DNA of 64,000 nt from DASQFI01 sp035633215 (GCA_035633215.1 DASQFI010000062.1:248001-312000), one strand, 5' to 3'. Counted from the stretch's first letter, positions 6,134-14,908 are shown. Numbers and translations: made by a program. Notes: generated from the sequence alone by a model not told the origin.

Positions 6134-8763
6134 CGTCGCCGCCGCGGCTGGCGCGCTGGATGGTGTCGGCGCTCGTTCAGGAGCCGATGCGCGAGTTCCT
6201 GCTCGGCGACCTCGACGAGCAGTTCGCCGACGCGATACGCGACCAGGGATGCCGCCGGGCGCGCCGCCAGTACTGGAGTCAGTCGCTGCGAAGCATCGCG
6301 CCCGCCCGGGCGATTCGCCGGACCCCGGGCGCGTATCGGCCCGCCGGGAGGCTGGACATGTCGCGCATCTGGATGGACCTGGTCGTCGGCATCCGCACGA
6401 TCCTGCGATCGCCCGGGTACAGCGGCATCACGCTGCTCACGCTGGCACTGGCGGTCGGCGCGAACACGCTGCTGTTCAGCATCGCCAACCCGCTCGTGCT
6501 GCGTCCGTTGCCCATCGAGGATCCCGACCGCCTCGGCTGGATCATGGTGTCGAATCCGGAGCGCGGCGTCGAGCGCTCGCCGGCATCGCTGCCGGATTTC
6601 CTGGAATGGCGCCGGATGACGAGTTTCGTGTCGCTCGCCGCCTACGCCAGGCCGTTCGGGACGCTGACCGGACACGGCGATGCGAAGCGCATCCAGGCAG
6701 CGCAAGCGACCGCGAATCTGTTCGACGTCTGGGGCCTGCGGCCCGCGCGTGGCCGCCTGTTTCAACCCGGTGAGGACTCGGCCGGCCGTCCTCGGTCCGG
6801 CGTCCTGAGCTATCGGTTCTGGCAGCAGGAATTTCAGGGCGACGCCAATGCGATCGGACAGATGTACCTCCTCGATGGGAAGCCGCTGACCATCGTCGGC
6901 GTGCTCACTCCGGCGATTGAGATCGGCAATCTCTCCGCGATCGATATCTGGACACCGCTCGCGCTCGACGCGACCGTGCCTCGTGACCGCCGGACGCTAG
7001 TGGTTGTCGGCCGTCTGGCCTCCACAGCCAGCCTCGTCTCCGCCGATGCCGAGCTTCAGACGATCGTGGCGTCGCAGATTCGCGAGCACGCGCAGACCAA
7101 CGCGGGCTGGCAGGCGCACGTCCGCTCCACCAAGACCGTGCTCGCGTCGGGCGACACCTGGGTCATTTTGGGATTGCTGGGCGTGATTGTCGTGTTCGTG
7201 CTGCTCATCGCGTGCGCGAATCTGGCGAACCTGGTGCTCGCGCGGCTCGTCGCGAGACGCAAGGAACAGGCCGTGCGGCTGGCGCTTGGCGCGTCGCGCT
7301 GGCAGGTGATCCGGCCGGTCCTCCTGGAGAGCTTTGTCCTGAGCATTGCCGGCGGTCTGCTCGGATTGGTGCTGGCTCATGCCGGTCTGCGCGTCATCCG
7401 GGCGGCCGCGACCGACGTGTTTCTCCGAACCATGGTGCAGATCGACGGCAACGTGATGATCTTCACCGCGCTGTTGTCATTGGTCACCCCGCTTCTATTC
7501 ACGTTGTGGCCGGCAGTCTCCACCGGACGGTCCGTCCAATCCGAAATATTGCAGGGCGCACGCATGAGTGCCGGCCGGACCACCAGCCGTCGCCGCAGTC
7601 TCCTCATCGGATCACAGGTCGCGCTCGCGTTCGCGCTGCTCGTCGTCTCCGCGCTGGTCGTCCAGTCGATGCTCCATCTCCGACGCGTCGACCTCGGGTT
7701 CGACGTGCGCGCGCTCCTGACCTACAAGTTCGATCTGCCGGCCGACCGCTACCCGACGCCGGCGGCACAGGCGGAATTCGCCCGCGTGCTGGAGACGCGG
7801 CTCGCGCACCTTCCGGGCGTGACCGGCGCCGGGCTGACCTCGCTCGCGCCGGCGCTCGATGCGGACGTCGTCCGGCCGCTTTCGAACACGCTCCACGACG
7901 GCGTCAAGGCCGAGGAGCGGCCGTGGGCCTGCTGGTTCGACGTCAGCCCGGGATTCTTTCGGGCCGCCGGTATTCGCGTGCTGGCCGGTCGCGGGTTCGG
8001 CGCGGACGATTCGGCGAATCGGCAGCCGGTCGCGGTTCTCAACAAGATGGCCGCCGAGAGGTACTTTGACAGCGTTCAGAACGCCGTCGGGCGCACCGTG
8101 ACGATTCATGATGCCGAGCGCGGCGATCAATCAGCGACCATCGTCGGCGTCGTCACCGACACGCGCGACAGCCAGGTCGTTCGCACGAGCCCCCAGATGT
8201 ATGTGCCGCTCGATCAGTGGCCGCTCCCGGCGGTCACGGTGTTCGTCCGCTCCGACGATCCGGCCTCGCGCGCACAGGACGTCCAGTCGCTGATGCGCAC
8301 CGTCGATCCCATGGTCGCGATCTCGGAGCTCAAGACGATGAGCCGGATCATCGACGACGAGCTGGCCAGCTCGCGGATCGTGAACGGTCTGTTCGTCGGG
8401 TTCGCGTTGTTGGCGCTCACGCTGGCCGCGGCCGGTCTCTTCGGCGTGATTTCGTACTCCGTCGGTCAGCGCCGGCGGGAGCTCGGCATTCGACTGGCGC
8501 TGGGCGCCTCGCCGGCCGGCATCGGCCGCATGATCATTCTTGAAGGCCTGAGAATCGTCGGGATCGGCCTGGTCGTCGGCTTGATCCTCGCGGTCGTGCT
8601 CGCGCGCGCGTCCACATCGCTGCTCTTCGGCGTCACGGCCAGCGACCCGCCGACGTTCCTCGGCGTCGCCGCGCTGATCCTGCTCGTGACGCTCCTGGCG
8701 GCCTGGGCGCCCGCGGCGCGCGCGATGCGCGTCGATCCGGCCGGCACGCTGCGGGCGGAATGA
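6130..8763 (+). CDS. ADOP-type ABC transporter permease (MacB/FtsX duplicated permease)
   Basis: An 877-residue permease of the acidobacterial duplicated orphan permease type. Residues about 1-75 form the soluble prefix domain found in PadR-linked members (LLGDLDEQFADAIR). Then come two MacB-like halves, each with a periplasmic domain and FtsX core: a first membrane segment near residue 100 (TLLTLALAVGANTLLFS), a cluster of three segments near 345-455, a second unit starting near 490, and three C-terminal segments near 755-870 with the typical RRRELGIRLALGAS motif. GTG start overlaps the padR stop. No ATP-binding subunit is adjacent, as usual for orphan permeases. Family identity is firm; substrate (peptide, lipid or drug efflux) is unknown. 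Confidence 0.93.
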   Translation: MTSPPRLARWMVSALVQEPMREFLLGDLDEQFADAIRDQGCRRARRQYWSQSLRSIAPARAIRRTPGAYRPAGRLDMSRIWMDLVVGIRTILRSPGYSGITLLTLALAVGANTLLFSIANPLVLRPLPIEDPDRLGWIMVSNPERGVERSPASLPDFLEWRRMTSFVSLAAYARPFGTLTGHGDAKRIQAAQATANLFDVWGLRPARGRLFQPGEDSAGRPRSGVLSYRFWQQEFQGDANAIGQMYLLDGKPLTIVGVLTPAIEIGNLSAIDIWTPLALDATVPRDRRTLVVVGRLASTASLVSADAELQTIVASQIREHAQTNAGWQAHVRSTKTVLASGDTWVILGLLGVIVVFVLLIACANLANLVLARLVARRKEQAVRLALGASRWQVIRPVLLESFVLSIAGGLLGLVLAHAGLRVIRAAATDVFLRTMVQIDGNVMIFTALLSLVTPLLFTLWPAVSTGRSVQSEILQGARMSAGRTTSRRRSLLIGSQVALAFALLVVSALVVQSMLHLRRVDLGFDVRALLTYKFDLPADRYPTPAAQAEFARVLETRLAHLPGVTGAGLTSLAPALDADVVRPLSNTLHDGVKAEERPWACWFDVSPGFFRAAGIRVLAGRGFGADDSANRQPVAVLNKMAAERYFDSVQNAVGRTVTIHDAERGDQSATIVGVVTDTRDSQVVRTSPQMYVPLDQWPLPAVTVFVRSDDPASRAQDVQSLMRTVDPMVAISELKTMSRIIDDELASSRIVNGLFVGFALLALTLAAAGLFGVISYSVGQRRRELGIRLALGASPAGIGRMIILEGLRIVGIGLVVGLILAVVLARASTSLLFGVTASDPPTFLGVAALILLVTLLAAWAPAARAMRVDPAGTLRAE

Positions 8764-8809
8764 CCTCGGGTGCACGTTTTACGGTTTTCGTAAAACGAAA
8801 TCCGAGGTC
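8762..8809 (+). repeat. Family B inverted repeat (GACCTCGG ends), copy 1
   Basis: Left arm GACCTCGGGTGCACGTTTTA begins at 8762 and right arm 8790-8809 (GTAAAACGAAATCCGAGGTC) is its imperfect complement, with a 7-nt loop. It lies between convergent genes, starting at the ADOP stop codon, and encodes the last residues of the MarR protein (KTSDFVLRKP). It may serve as a bidirectional terminator. The same 8-bp ends with different inner stems occur at 23331, 32797 and 41000. Confidence 0.8.
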
Positions 8810-9231
8810 TTTTCCAATACCGGCAACGCGGCCTGGATCTTCGCAAACTCGCTCTCGTCGAGCTGTCCGAGCGACTCGGCAAGGAGCGCCGCTCGCCGCG
8901 ATCGGCCCTCTCTGAGAATCCGCACGGCCTTGGCCGTGGCTTCGAGCCGGACCGCGCGACGATCTTCCTTGTCGGTCCGCCGCTTGACGAGCCCCTCGGC
9001 AACGAGCTCCTGAACGACCCGCGTCATGCTCGGCGGCTTCACACCCTCGGCGGCGGCCAGCTCGCCGAGCGATCTTGGACCACCAAAGACGAGGACGGAC
9101 AGGGCCGAGCTCTTCGCCGGCCCCAGCCCCATCGCCGAGTCGACCTTCCGGACGGCTCGGAGCAGATGGATGGCGGCCGAGTGCAGCCGCCCGGCGGCAT
9201 CATGACGTGCGTCGCGTGACGGTCTTGACAT
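8779..9231 (-). CDS. MarR-family transcriptional regulator
   Basis: A 150-residue winged-helix regulator. The MarR fold is recognisable from the helix-turn-helix RSLGELAAAEGVKPPSMTRVVQELV and the wing motif GLVKRRTDKEDRRAVRLEAT (with the conserved DxRxxxL pattern). Flanking helices should form the dimer interface. ATG at 9231 follows a GGAA. It is divergent from the VOC gene at 9319, and the palindrome at 9253-9272 between them is the likely operator, suggesting control of both genes. The final ten codons are supplied by the family B hairpin, so the original C-terminus may have been replaced. Ligand unknown. Confidence 0.92.
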   Translation of the reverse strand: MSRPSRDARHDAAGRLHSAAIHLLRAVRKVDSAMGLGPAKSSALSVLVFGGPRSLGELAAAEGVKPPSMTRVVQELVAEGLVKRRTDKEDRRAVRLEATAKAVRILREGRSRRAALLAESLGQLDESEFAKIQAALPVLEKTSDFVLRKP

Positions 9232-9252
9232 CCGGTTCCAATCAGTATTTTA

Positions 9253-9272
9253 ATTAGTTAGTACGAACTAAT
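9253..9272 (+). promoter_or_regulatory. Palindrome, probable MarR operator
   Basis: ATTAGTT (9253-9259) and AACTAAT (9266-9272) are perfect complements separated by AGTACG. The site is AT-rich in an otherwise GC-rich region and lies 21 nt upstream of marR and 46 nt upstream of the VOC gene. MarR proteins usually bind such 16-20 bp palindromes in divergent promoters. Assignment is by position and symmetry. Confidence 0.65.
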
Positions 9273-9318
9273 CAATAGCTTTGAGTCTTTGAGCCTTTGA
9301 GCCTTCCCGGAGGTGCAC

Positions 9319-9705
9319 ATGTCCGCTGTCACAGGATCCGGCGTCACTCACGTCATGCTCGGCGTCTCGGACCTCGGGCGTTCGATTGCGTTCTACGAGC
9401 AGACCCTCGGCCGCGCGGTCCGGTTCAAGACCGACGGCATCGCGTTCATCGACGGCGGCGCGATCGGCCTCGGCCTCAGCCTCGATCTGGCCCGGGCGCG
9501 CCAGCCGCTGGCCGGCGCGGTCGAGGTGGTGTTTTCCGTCCCTGACGTCCATCGAGCCTGGCGCGATCTCACGGACAAGGGCGTCAGTTTTTTCCGCGAG
9601 CCGCGGCAGGTCACGCCCACCGACTGGGCCGCGACATTTCTCGATCCCGATGGACATTTTCTGACCGTGTTCGGGCCAAAAGGAGAGACCGAATCGGCAA
9701 TCTGA
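9319..9705 (+). CDS. VOC-family (glyoxalase/dioxygenase-fold) protein
   Basis: A 128-residue single-module vicinal-oxygen-chelate protein. The start at 9319 is supported by GGAGG at 9309-9313 with a 5-nt spacer. Visible elements are the first strand and helix VTHVMLGVSDLGRSIAFYEQ with a candidate metal-binding H, the LGRAVRF segment, and the second half with FFREPRQV and the conserved FLDPDGHFLTVF motif. Members include glyoxalase I, fosfomycin-type resistance proteins and dioxygenases, so the reaction is not predictable. Divergent arrangement with marR suggests induction by a compound the protein may modify or bind. A run of TTTGAGCC repeats lies just upstream (9281-9304). Confidence 0.85.
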   Translation: MSAVTGSGVTHVMLGVSDLGRSIAFYEQTLGRAVRFKTDGIAFIDGGAIGLGLSLDLARARQPLAGAVEVVFSVPDVHRAWRDLTDKGVSFFREPRQVTPTDWAATFLDPDGHFLTVFGPKGETESAI

Positions 9706-9728
9706 TCTCCGATTTCACATCCCGGATT

Positions 9729-12590
9729 ATGATCACTGGGATGTCCGATCCCGAGGTCTTTCAGGGCGTCAACGCGGCCTACGTGCTCGAGCTGTACGAC
9801 AAGTACCAGCGCGACCCGCATTCGGTCGATCCGGCGACGCGCGAGTTTTTCGAAACCTGGACGCCGCCGCCGCCTTCGCCGGAGGGCTTCGGCGGGCCAG
9901 GGCCTTCGCCAGGCTTCGGCGGGCCAAGGCCCGAAGACCTCGTTCTTGCAGTCGGCGCCTTCAATCTGGCCCAGTCGATCCGCCGCTATGGCCACCTGGC
10001 GGCGCAGATCGATCCGCTCGGCAGCCGTCCCCTTGGCGATCCGGCGCTCGAGCCCGCCACTCACGGCGTCACCCAGGAAGACCTGGCCGCGTTGCCCGCG
10101 TGTCTCGTCACTGGTCCGGTCGCCGACGGCGCGACGTCGATGGCTGAAGTCGTCGAGCGGCTGCGTCAGATCTACTGTTCGACGACTGGATACGACTTCG
10201 CTCACATCTTTCTGCCGGAGGAACGGCACTGGCTGCGGCACGCGGTGGAGACCGGCCGATTCCGCGCGCCGGTCGACCCGATCGACCCCGTCGCGCTGCT
10301 CGATCGGCTGACGCAGGTCGAGGCGTTCGAGCGGTTCCTGCACCGCTCCTTTCCCGGCAAGACGCGTTTCTCGATCGAAGGCCTCGACATGCTCGTGCCG
10401 ATCCTGGACGAGGTCGTGGCGGAGGCGGCCGAAGCCGGGCTTCGTCAGGCATTCATCGGGATGGCGCATCGCGGGCGCTTGAACGTGATGGCGCACGTCC
10501 TCGGCAAGTCGTACGAGCAGATTCTCGCCGAGTTCAAGGACCCGGCGCGCAGCACGCTCGACATCGAAGGCGTGCAGTGGAGCGGCGACGTCAAATACCA
10601 CCTCGGCGCATCACGGGCCGTCGACGGTGGCGAGGCGGTGGATCTCGTCGTCTCGATGCCGCCGAACCCAAGCCACCTCGAGGCGATCGACCCGGTGCTC
10701 GAAGGCATGGCGCGGGCCGCCGGGACGGACGCCAATCGTCCCGGCGCGCCGTCGTTCAATCCCGACACGGTTCTGCCCATCTTGATCCACGGCGATGCCT
10801 CGTTCCCCGGACAGGGTGTGATCGCCGAGACGCTGAACATGCATCGCCTCGCGGGCTACACGACGGGCGGGACGATTCACATCATCGCGAACAACCAGAT
10901 CGGGTTTACGACCGAGCCGTCCGACGCCTACAGCACGCTCTACGCGAGCGGGCTGGCGCGCGGTTTCAAGATTCCGATCATTCACGTGAACGCCGACGAC
11001 CCGGAGGCTTCGGTCGCCTCGGCGCGGCTGGCGTTTGCGTATCGCGCCCGGTTCAAGCGCGACGTGCTGATCGATCTGATCGGCTATCGCCGCTATGGTC
11101 ACAACGAAGGCGATGAGCCGGCCTTCACGCAGCCCCTGATGTACAAGAAGGTCGCAGCGCAGCCGACCGTGCGACAGCTGTGGGCGACGACGCTGGAGTC
11201 GCGCGGTGTCATCGAGGCCGGGCGAGCCGACGCGATGCTCGCCGCGCGCATCGACGATCTGCAGCGGCGCCTCGAAGCGCTCGATCCGGAGAAACACTTC
11301 GTCGAACCCACGCCGGTCGTCGCCGCGCCCGGGACGGCCGCGCGCGCGAGGACCGGCGTCCCGCTCGAGCGCCTCCGCGAGCTGAACCAGCAACTGCTCT
11401 CGGTGCCGGAAGGGTTCACGATCCATCGGAAGCTCGAGCGTCCGCGCGAGCGCCGTCGCCGCGTCTTCGACGCGCCAGCCGGGCGAAGCGTGGACTGGGC
11501 CGCCGCTGAAGAGCTCGCGTTCGCGTCGATTCTTGCCGATGGCATTCCCGTGCGGCTCACGGGCGAGGACGTCGAGCGCGGCACGTTCAGCCATCGGCAT
11601 TGCGTGCTGTACGACGCCGCCAGCGGCCGCAAATACACGCCGCTCGCGGATCTGGCGCAGTCGCGTGCATCGTTCGAAGTGCGAAACAGCCCGCTGAGCG
11701 AAAACGCGACCATCGGGTTCGAATACGGCTACAGCGTGCAGGCGCCGGATCGCCTGGTCATCTGGGAAGCGCAGTACGGCGACTTCATCAACGGCGCGCA
11801 GATGATGCTCGACGAGTTCGTGCTCTCGGCGCGCGCCAAGTGGGGCCAGGAGCCGTCGCTCGTCCTGCTCCTGCCGCACGGCTACGAAGGTCAGGGACCC
11901 GACCACGCAAGCGCCCGGCCCGAACGCTTCCTGCAGCTGGCCGCCGACATCAACATGCGCCTCGCGAGCTGCACGACGGCGGCGCAGTACTTCCACCTTC
12001 TGCGGCGCCAGGCCGCGCTCCTGAAGGACGATCCGCTTCCGCTCGTGGTGCTCACACCCAAGAGCCTGTTGCGGCACCCGTTCGTCTCGTCGGCGCCGCG
12101 CGATCTTGCAGAGGGCCGGTGGCTTCAGGTCATCGACGATCCCGACGTCCGTGGCGATGGGGCGCCGGCCGGCGAAGGGGCGGCGTCCGCACGCCGCGCG
12201 AAGGACGTGCGCCGGCTGATTTTCTGCACAGGCAAGGTCGGTGTGGACTTGCTGACGAGCCCGACCCGCGCGGAGGCCTCCGCCGTCGCCGTGTGCCGCG
12301 TCGAGCAGATCTATCCGCTGCCGGTGCGCGACCTGCTCGCCGCGATCGAGCGCTACCCGTCGCTCGAGGAGATCGTCTGGGTCCAGGAGGAGCCGGAAAA
12401 CATGGGCGCGTGGGACTTCGTCCGGCCGTCGCTCGAGGGCCTGTCGGGCGCTCGACGTCTGGCCGTGCTCGCGCGCCCGCGCAGCTCGAGTCCGGCAGAG
12501 GGCTCGGCGGCGCGACACGCCCAGAACCAGGAGCGGCTGGTCAGGACCGCGTTTGAACTCTCGAAGAATCTGAAACCTGTAATCTCATAG
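9729..12590 (+). CDS. sucA: 2-oxoglutarate dehydrogenase E1 component
   Basis: A 953-residue thiamine-diphosphate enzyme that decarboxylates 2-oxoglutarate in the TCA cycle and transfers the succinyl group to the E2 lipoyl arm. Family marks: N-terminal E2-binding region (NAAYVLELYDKYQRDP, residues 15-30), GMAHRGRLNV near 246, the conserved GDASFPGQGVIAETLNM near 355, NNQIGFTT near 391 and a transketolase-like C-terminal half with PHGYEGQGPDHASARPERF. The length is normal (about 930-950). ATG at 9741 is an alternative start. Residues 47-66 are an unusual G/P/F repeat (GFGGPGPSPGFGG) encoded by a palindromic cassette. sucB follows after 96 nt. No lpd gene is nearby. Confidence 0.96.
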   Translation: MITGMSDPEVFQGVNAAYVLELYDKYQRDPHSVDPATREFFETWTPPPPSPEGFGGPGPSPGFGGPRPEDLVLAVGAFNLAQSIRRYGHLAAQIDPLGSRPLGDPALEPATHGVTQEDLAALPACLVTGPVADGATSMAEVVERLRQIYCSTTGYDFAHIFLPEERHWLRHAVETGRFRAPVDPIDPVALLDRLTQVEAFERFLHRSFPGKTRFSIEGLDMLVPILDEVVAEAAEAGLRQAFIGMAHRGRLNVMAHVLGKSYEQILAEFKDPARSTLDIEGVQWSGDVKYHLGASRAVDGGEAVDLVVSMPPNPSHLEAIDPVLEGMARAAGTDANRPGAPSFNPDTVLPILIHGDASFPGQGVIAETLNMHRLAGYTTGGTIHIIANNQIGFTTEPSDAYSTLYASGLARGFKIPIIHVNADDPEASVASARLAFAYRARFKRDVLIDLIGYRRYGHNEGDEPAFTQPLMYKKVAAQPTVRQLWATTLESRGVIEAGRADAMLAARIDDLQRRLEALDPEKHFVEPTPVVAAPGTAARARTGVPLERLRELNQQLLSVPEGFTIHRKLERPRERRRRVFDAPAGRSVDWAAAEELAFASILADGIPVRLTGEDVERGTFSHRHCVLYDAASGRKYTPLADLAQSRASFEVRNSPLSENATIGFEYGYSVQAPDRLVIWEAQYGDFINGAQMMLDEFVLSARAKWGQEPSLVLLLPHGYEGQGPDHASARPERFLQLAADINMRLASCTTAAQYFHLLRRQAALLKDDPLPLVVLTPKSLLRHPFVSSAPRDLAEGRWLQVIDDPDVRGDGAPAGEGAASARRAKDVRRLIFCTGKVGVDLLTSPTRAEASAVAVCRVEQIYPLPVRDLLAAIERYPSLEEIVWVQEEPENMGAWDFVRPSLEGLSGARRLAVLARPRSSSPAEGSAARHAQNQERLVRTAFELSKNLKPVIS
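9871..9928 (+). repeat. Palindromic GCTTCGGCGGGC cassette inside sucA
   Basis: Two tandem copies of a unit of the form CCTTCGCC-(GGAGG)-GCTTCGGCGGGCCA lie in frame in the sucA linker between the E2-binding helix and the first catalytic domain. The unit is self-complementary. A related short hairpin (GCCTTCGCT...AGCTTCGGCGGGC) ends the gene at 49867. This suggests a small mobile palindrome that can sit within reading frames. Confidence 0.5.
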
Positions 12591-12686
12591 ATAGATTACA
12601 GATGACCCGATAGATCGCAGATTTCCCGATTCCCCGATTTCAGACCAGATTGCAGATTCCAGATACCAGATTGTAGATTCTTCACT
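12591..12686 (+). repeat. CAGATT-type short tandem repeats between sucA and sucB
   Basis: The 96-nt spacer consists of degenerate repeats such as AGATTACAGAT, CAGATTGCAGATTCCAGA and CAGATTGTAGATT, with GATTTCCCGATTCCCCGATTTC in the middle. It contains no ribosome site for sucB, whose ATG follows TTCACT. It resembles a decayed locus-specific repeat block. No coding potential seen. Confidence 0.6.
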
Positions 12687-13982
12687 ATGTCGATCAACAT
12701 CATCGTGCCCGAAGTCGGCGAATCGGTCGTGGACGCCCGCGTCGCACGCTGGCTGAAGAAGGAGGGCGACGCGGTCGCCGCCGGGGAGCCGCTCGTCGAG
12801 CTCGAGACCGACAAGATCGACGTCGAAGTGCCGGCGCCGAAAGCCGGCGTCCTCGAGCGTATCGCGCATGGCGACGGCGACGACGTGAAGATTGGCGAAG
12901 TGATCGGGACGATCAAGGAGGGTGCGGCTGGGGCGAGCACTCCGGCGCCCAAGGGGACTCAAACGCCGAGTCCGCAGGATGCCCCCGCGGCACAAGTGCC
13001 TCGAGGCTCACAGGGCTCGAAGGACGCCAAGGGTCCAGCCGCGGCCGGCGCGGGCAAACCTGTCGCGCCCGCCACGCCATCCGCCCGGAAACTCGCGCGC
13101 GAGCAGAATGTCGAGATCGGTGCGGTGAAATCCGACGGTCCGCGGGTGACGCGGAACGACGTCGAGAAAGCGTCCTCGCCGGGCGCGGCACCGGCACCCG
13201 CGCCGCCGCAGGCGAAGGCGCCGGCGCCCGCGCCTCAACGTCCCGCGGTCCCCACGTCCTCACCGGCGCAGCGGACCGAGACGCGCAGCGAAGAGCGCGT
13301 GCGGATGTCGAAGCGCCGCGCGACGATCGCGAGGCGCCTCGTCGAGGTCCAGCAGACCGCCGCGATGCTCACCACGTTCAACGAGGTGGACATGTCGGCG
13401 ATCATGTCGCTGCGCGCCCGCCACAAGGACACGTTCAAGACGAAGTACGGCGTCGGCCTGGGCGTCGTCTCGTTCTTCGTCAAGGCCGCCGTGGTCGCCC
13501 TCAAGGAATTCCCGCGCCTCAACGCCGAGATCCAGGGCGACGAGATGGTGCTGAAGCACTACTACGACATCGGCATCGCGGTGGGCGCGGCCGAAGGGCT
13601 CGTCGTGCCCGTGCTTCGCAACGCCGACCGGATGGCATTCGCCGACATCGAGCTGGGCATTCGCGAGTTCGCCACCAAGGCTGCCGACGGGACGCTCGCG
13701 CTCGACGACATCCGGGGCGGAACGTTCAGCATCACGAACGGCGGTGTGTTCGGCTCGCTCATGAGCACGCCGATTCTCAACCCGCCGCAGGTCGGGATTC
13801 TGGGCTTGCACGCGGTCAAGGACCGTCCCACTGGCGTCGACGGCCAGGTGGTCCTGAGACCGATGATGTATGTGGCATTGACCTACGATCACCGCATCGT
13901 CGACGGCTCGGAAGCTGTCAGGTTCCTGGTCCGGATCAAGCAACTGGTCGAGGATCCAGGGGTCCTCTTGATCGAAGGATGA
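12687..13982 (+). CDS. sucB: Dihydrolipoyl succinyltransferase, E2 of 2-oxoglutarate dehydrogenase
   Basis: A 431-residue acyltransferase. Domains in order: a lipoyl domain (residues 1-77) with the lipoylated lysine K43 in ELETDKIDVEV; an A/P-rich linker; the E1/E3-binding peripheral domain near 125-165 (TPSARKLAREQNVEIGAV); a second long A/P-rich linker; and the catalytic domain from about 205, ending with the active-site motif TYDHRIVDG near 402. The GLVVPVLRNAD and GGTFSITNGGVFGS motifs are typical of the succinyl-type E2. It succeeds sucA and overlaps the next gene by 4 nt, so sucA, sucB and a receiver protein form an operon. No Shine-Dalgarno site is seen. Confidence 0.96.
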   Translation: MSINIIVPEVGESVVDARVARWLKKEGDAVAAGEPLVELETDKIDVEVPAPKAGVLERIAHGDGDDVKIGEVIGTIKEGAAGASTPAPKGTQTPSPQDAPAAQVPRGSQGSKDAKGPAAAGAGKPVAPATPSARKLAREQNVEIGAVKSDGPRVTRNDVEKASSPGAAPAPAPPQAKAPAPAPQRPAVPTSSPAQRTETRSEERVRMSKRRATIARRLVEVQQTAAMLTTFNEVDMSAIMSLRARHKDTFKTKYGVGLGVVSFFVKAAVVALKEFPRLNAEIQGDEMVLKHYYDIGIAVGAAEGLVVPVLRNADRMAFADIELGIREFATKAADGTLALDDIRGGTFSITNGGVFGSLMSTPILNPPQVGILGLHAVKDRPTGVDGQVVLRPMMYVALTYDHRIVDGSEAVRFLVRIKQLVEDPGVLLIEG

Positions 13983-14392
13983 CCGAGACCGTCGCGCGCG
14001 CGGCCGGCCGCAAGATTCTCGTTGCCGACGATGACCAGGACTCGGCCGAGAGCCTCGCGATGCTGTTCCAGTTGATGGGGCACGAGGTCCGCGCGGCGCA
14101 GAACGGGCTGGCCGCCGTGGATCTGGCCGAAACCTTCCGTCCGGACTTGATCGTGCTCGACATCGGCATGCCTGGGCTCGACGGCTATGAAGTCTGCCGC
14201 CGGATTCGCCGGCATGAGTGGGGACAGGCGATCGTGATTGCGGCGCTGACCGGCTGGGCCCGCGACGAAGACAAGGGCCGTTCGCAGCAGGCCGGTTTCA
14301 ACCACCACCTGGTGAAGCCGGTCGATCCCAAGGCGCTCGAAGATCTGATCGCTCTTGTGACGCCGGCAGAGTCGCCAAAACGTCCGTCCTGA
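13979..14392 (+). CDS. Single-domain response regulator (CheY-like receiver)
   Basis: A 137-residue receiver domain without an output domain. Acidic pocket residues DDD at 17-19, phosphoacceptor D61 in LIVLDIGMPGLDGYE, the T/S switch in AALTGW and the invariant K in LVKPVDP are all visible. The start codon overlaps the sucB stop (ATGA), so it is co-translated with the 2-oxoglutarate dehydrogenase genes, an unusual pairing. Single receivers often act in phosphorelays or on histidine-kinase fusions; no kinase is adjacent. A regulatory link to TCA flux is speculation. Confidence 0.93.
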   Translation: MTETVARAAGRKILVADDDQDSAESLAMLFQLMGHEVRAAQNGLAAVDLAETFRPDLIVLDIGMPGLDGYEVCRRIRRHEWGQAIVIAALTGWARDEDKGRSQQAGFNHHLVKPVDPKALEDLIALVTPAESPKRPS

Positions 14393-14805
14393 TGCGCACC
14401 CGGGTTTCGATCTGCGCGCTCGTCCTGGTGACCGCGGGCTGCGTGACCACGCTCCCGGATCAGGATCTGCGCATTCGCGACAGCCCTCCGGTCGCCAAAA
14501 TGCCCGCGGACATCCTGTGGAAGGAATACCAGGCCGACGCGAAGGAAGCCGATCGCAAGTACTGGGGGAAGGCGATCGAGGTCAGCGGCACCGTCACGAG
14601 GTCGGATACTGCCGACACGGGCGGGCCGTCAGCGAACTATCTCTTCTTCAGGGGATCCGATCAGTTCGGCGTCCGCGCGAACCTCATCGACGAAGACGCC
14701 GCGGAGATCATGAAAGTCGTCGGCGCCGGTCAGCGCGTCAGGCTGAAGTGTTTCTGCGCGGGACTCGATGGGAATGTGATCCTGAAGAGCTGCATCAAAG
14801 GCTGA
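14392..14805 (+). CDS. Lipoprotein with OB-fold (tRNA_anti-like) domain
   Basis: A 137-residue predicted lipoprotein; its ATG overlaps the previous stop by one base (TGATG). The signal peptide ends at a lipobox VTAGC with the lipidated cysteine at 17. The mature part contains WKEYQADAKEADRKYWGKAIEVSGTV, which is the typical start of the tRNA_anti-like OB-fold family, in which a partially conserved motif of the form LxxEYxxNxxxADxKYxGK is followed by a beta barrel. Function of the family is not established. It ends the sucA operon and is followed by a repeat block and a terminator-like hairpin. Confidence 0.8.
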   Translation: MRTRVSICALVLVTAGCVTTLPDQDLRIRDSPPVAKMPADILWKEYQADAKEADRKYWGKAIEVSGTVTRSDTADTGGPSANYLFFRGSDQFGVRANLIDEDAAEIMKVVGAGQRVRLKCFCAGLDGNVILKSCIKG

Positions 14806-14898
14806 AAGGCTCAAAGGCTCAAAGGCTCAAAGGCTCAAAGCCTGAAAGCCTCAACGGGCTCCCTGCCTTTCAGGCTTTGCGGCTTTGGGCTTTTAGCC
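14806..14898 (+). repeat. AAAGGCTC tandem repeats with inverted arm
   Basis: Immediately after the stop codon an 8-bp unit AAAGGCTC is repeated about five times (14806-14850). After a short spacer, a pyrimidine-rich arm (TGCCTTTCAGGCTTTGCGGCTTTGGGCTTTTAGCCTC, given here only as its position 14869-14900) complements it imperfectly. Purine-rich arm first, pyrimidine-rich arm second, as in the other repeat hairpins. Confidence 0.7.
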
Positions 14899-14908
14899 TC
14901 TAAGACAA

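Noticed and set aside
10611..12518. 635-codon minus-strand frame within sucA
   Set aside because: Antisense of a fully conserved SucA; no motifs or ribosome site.
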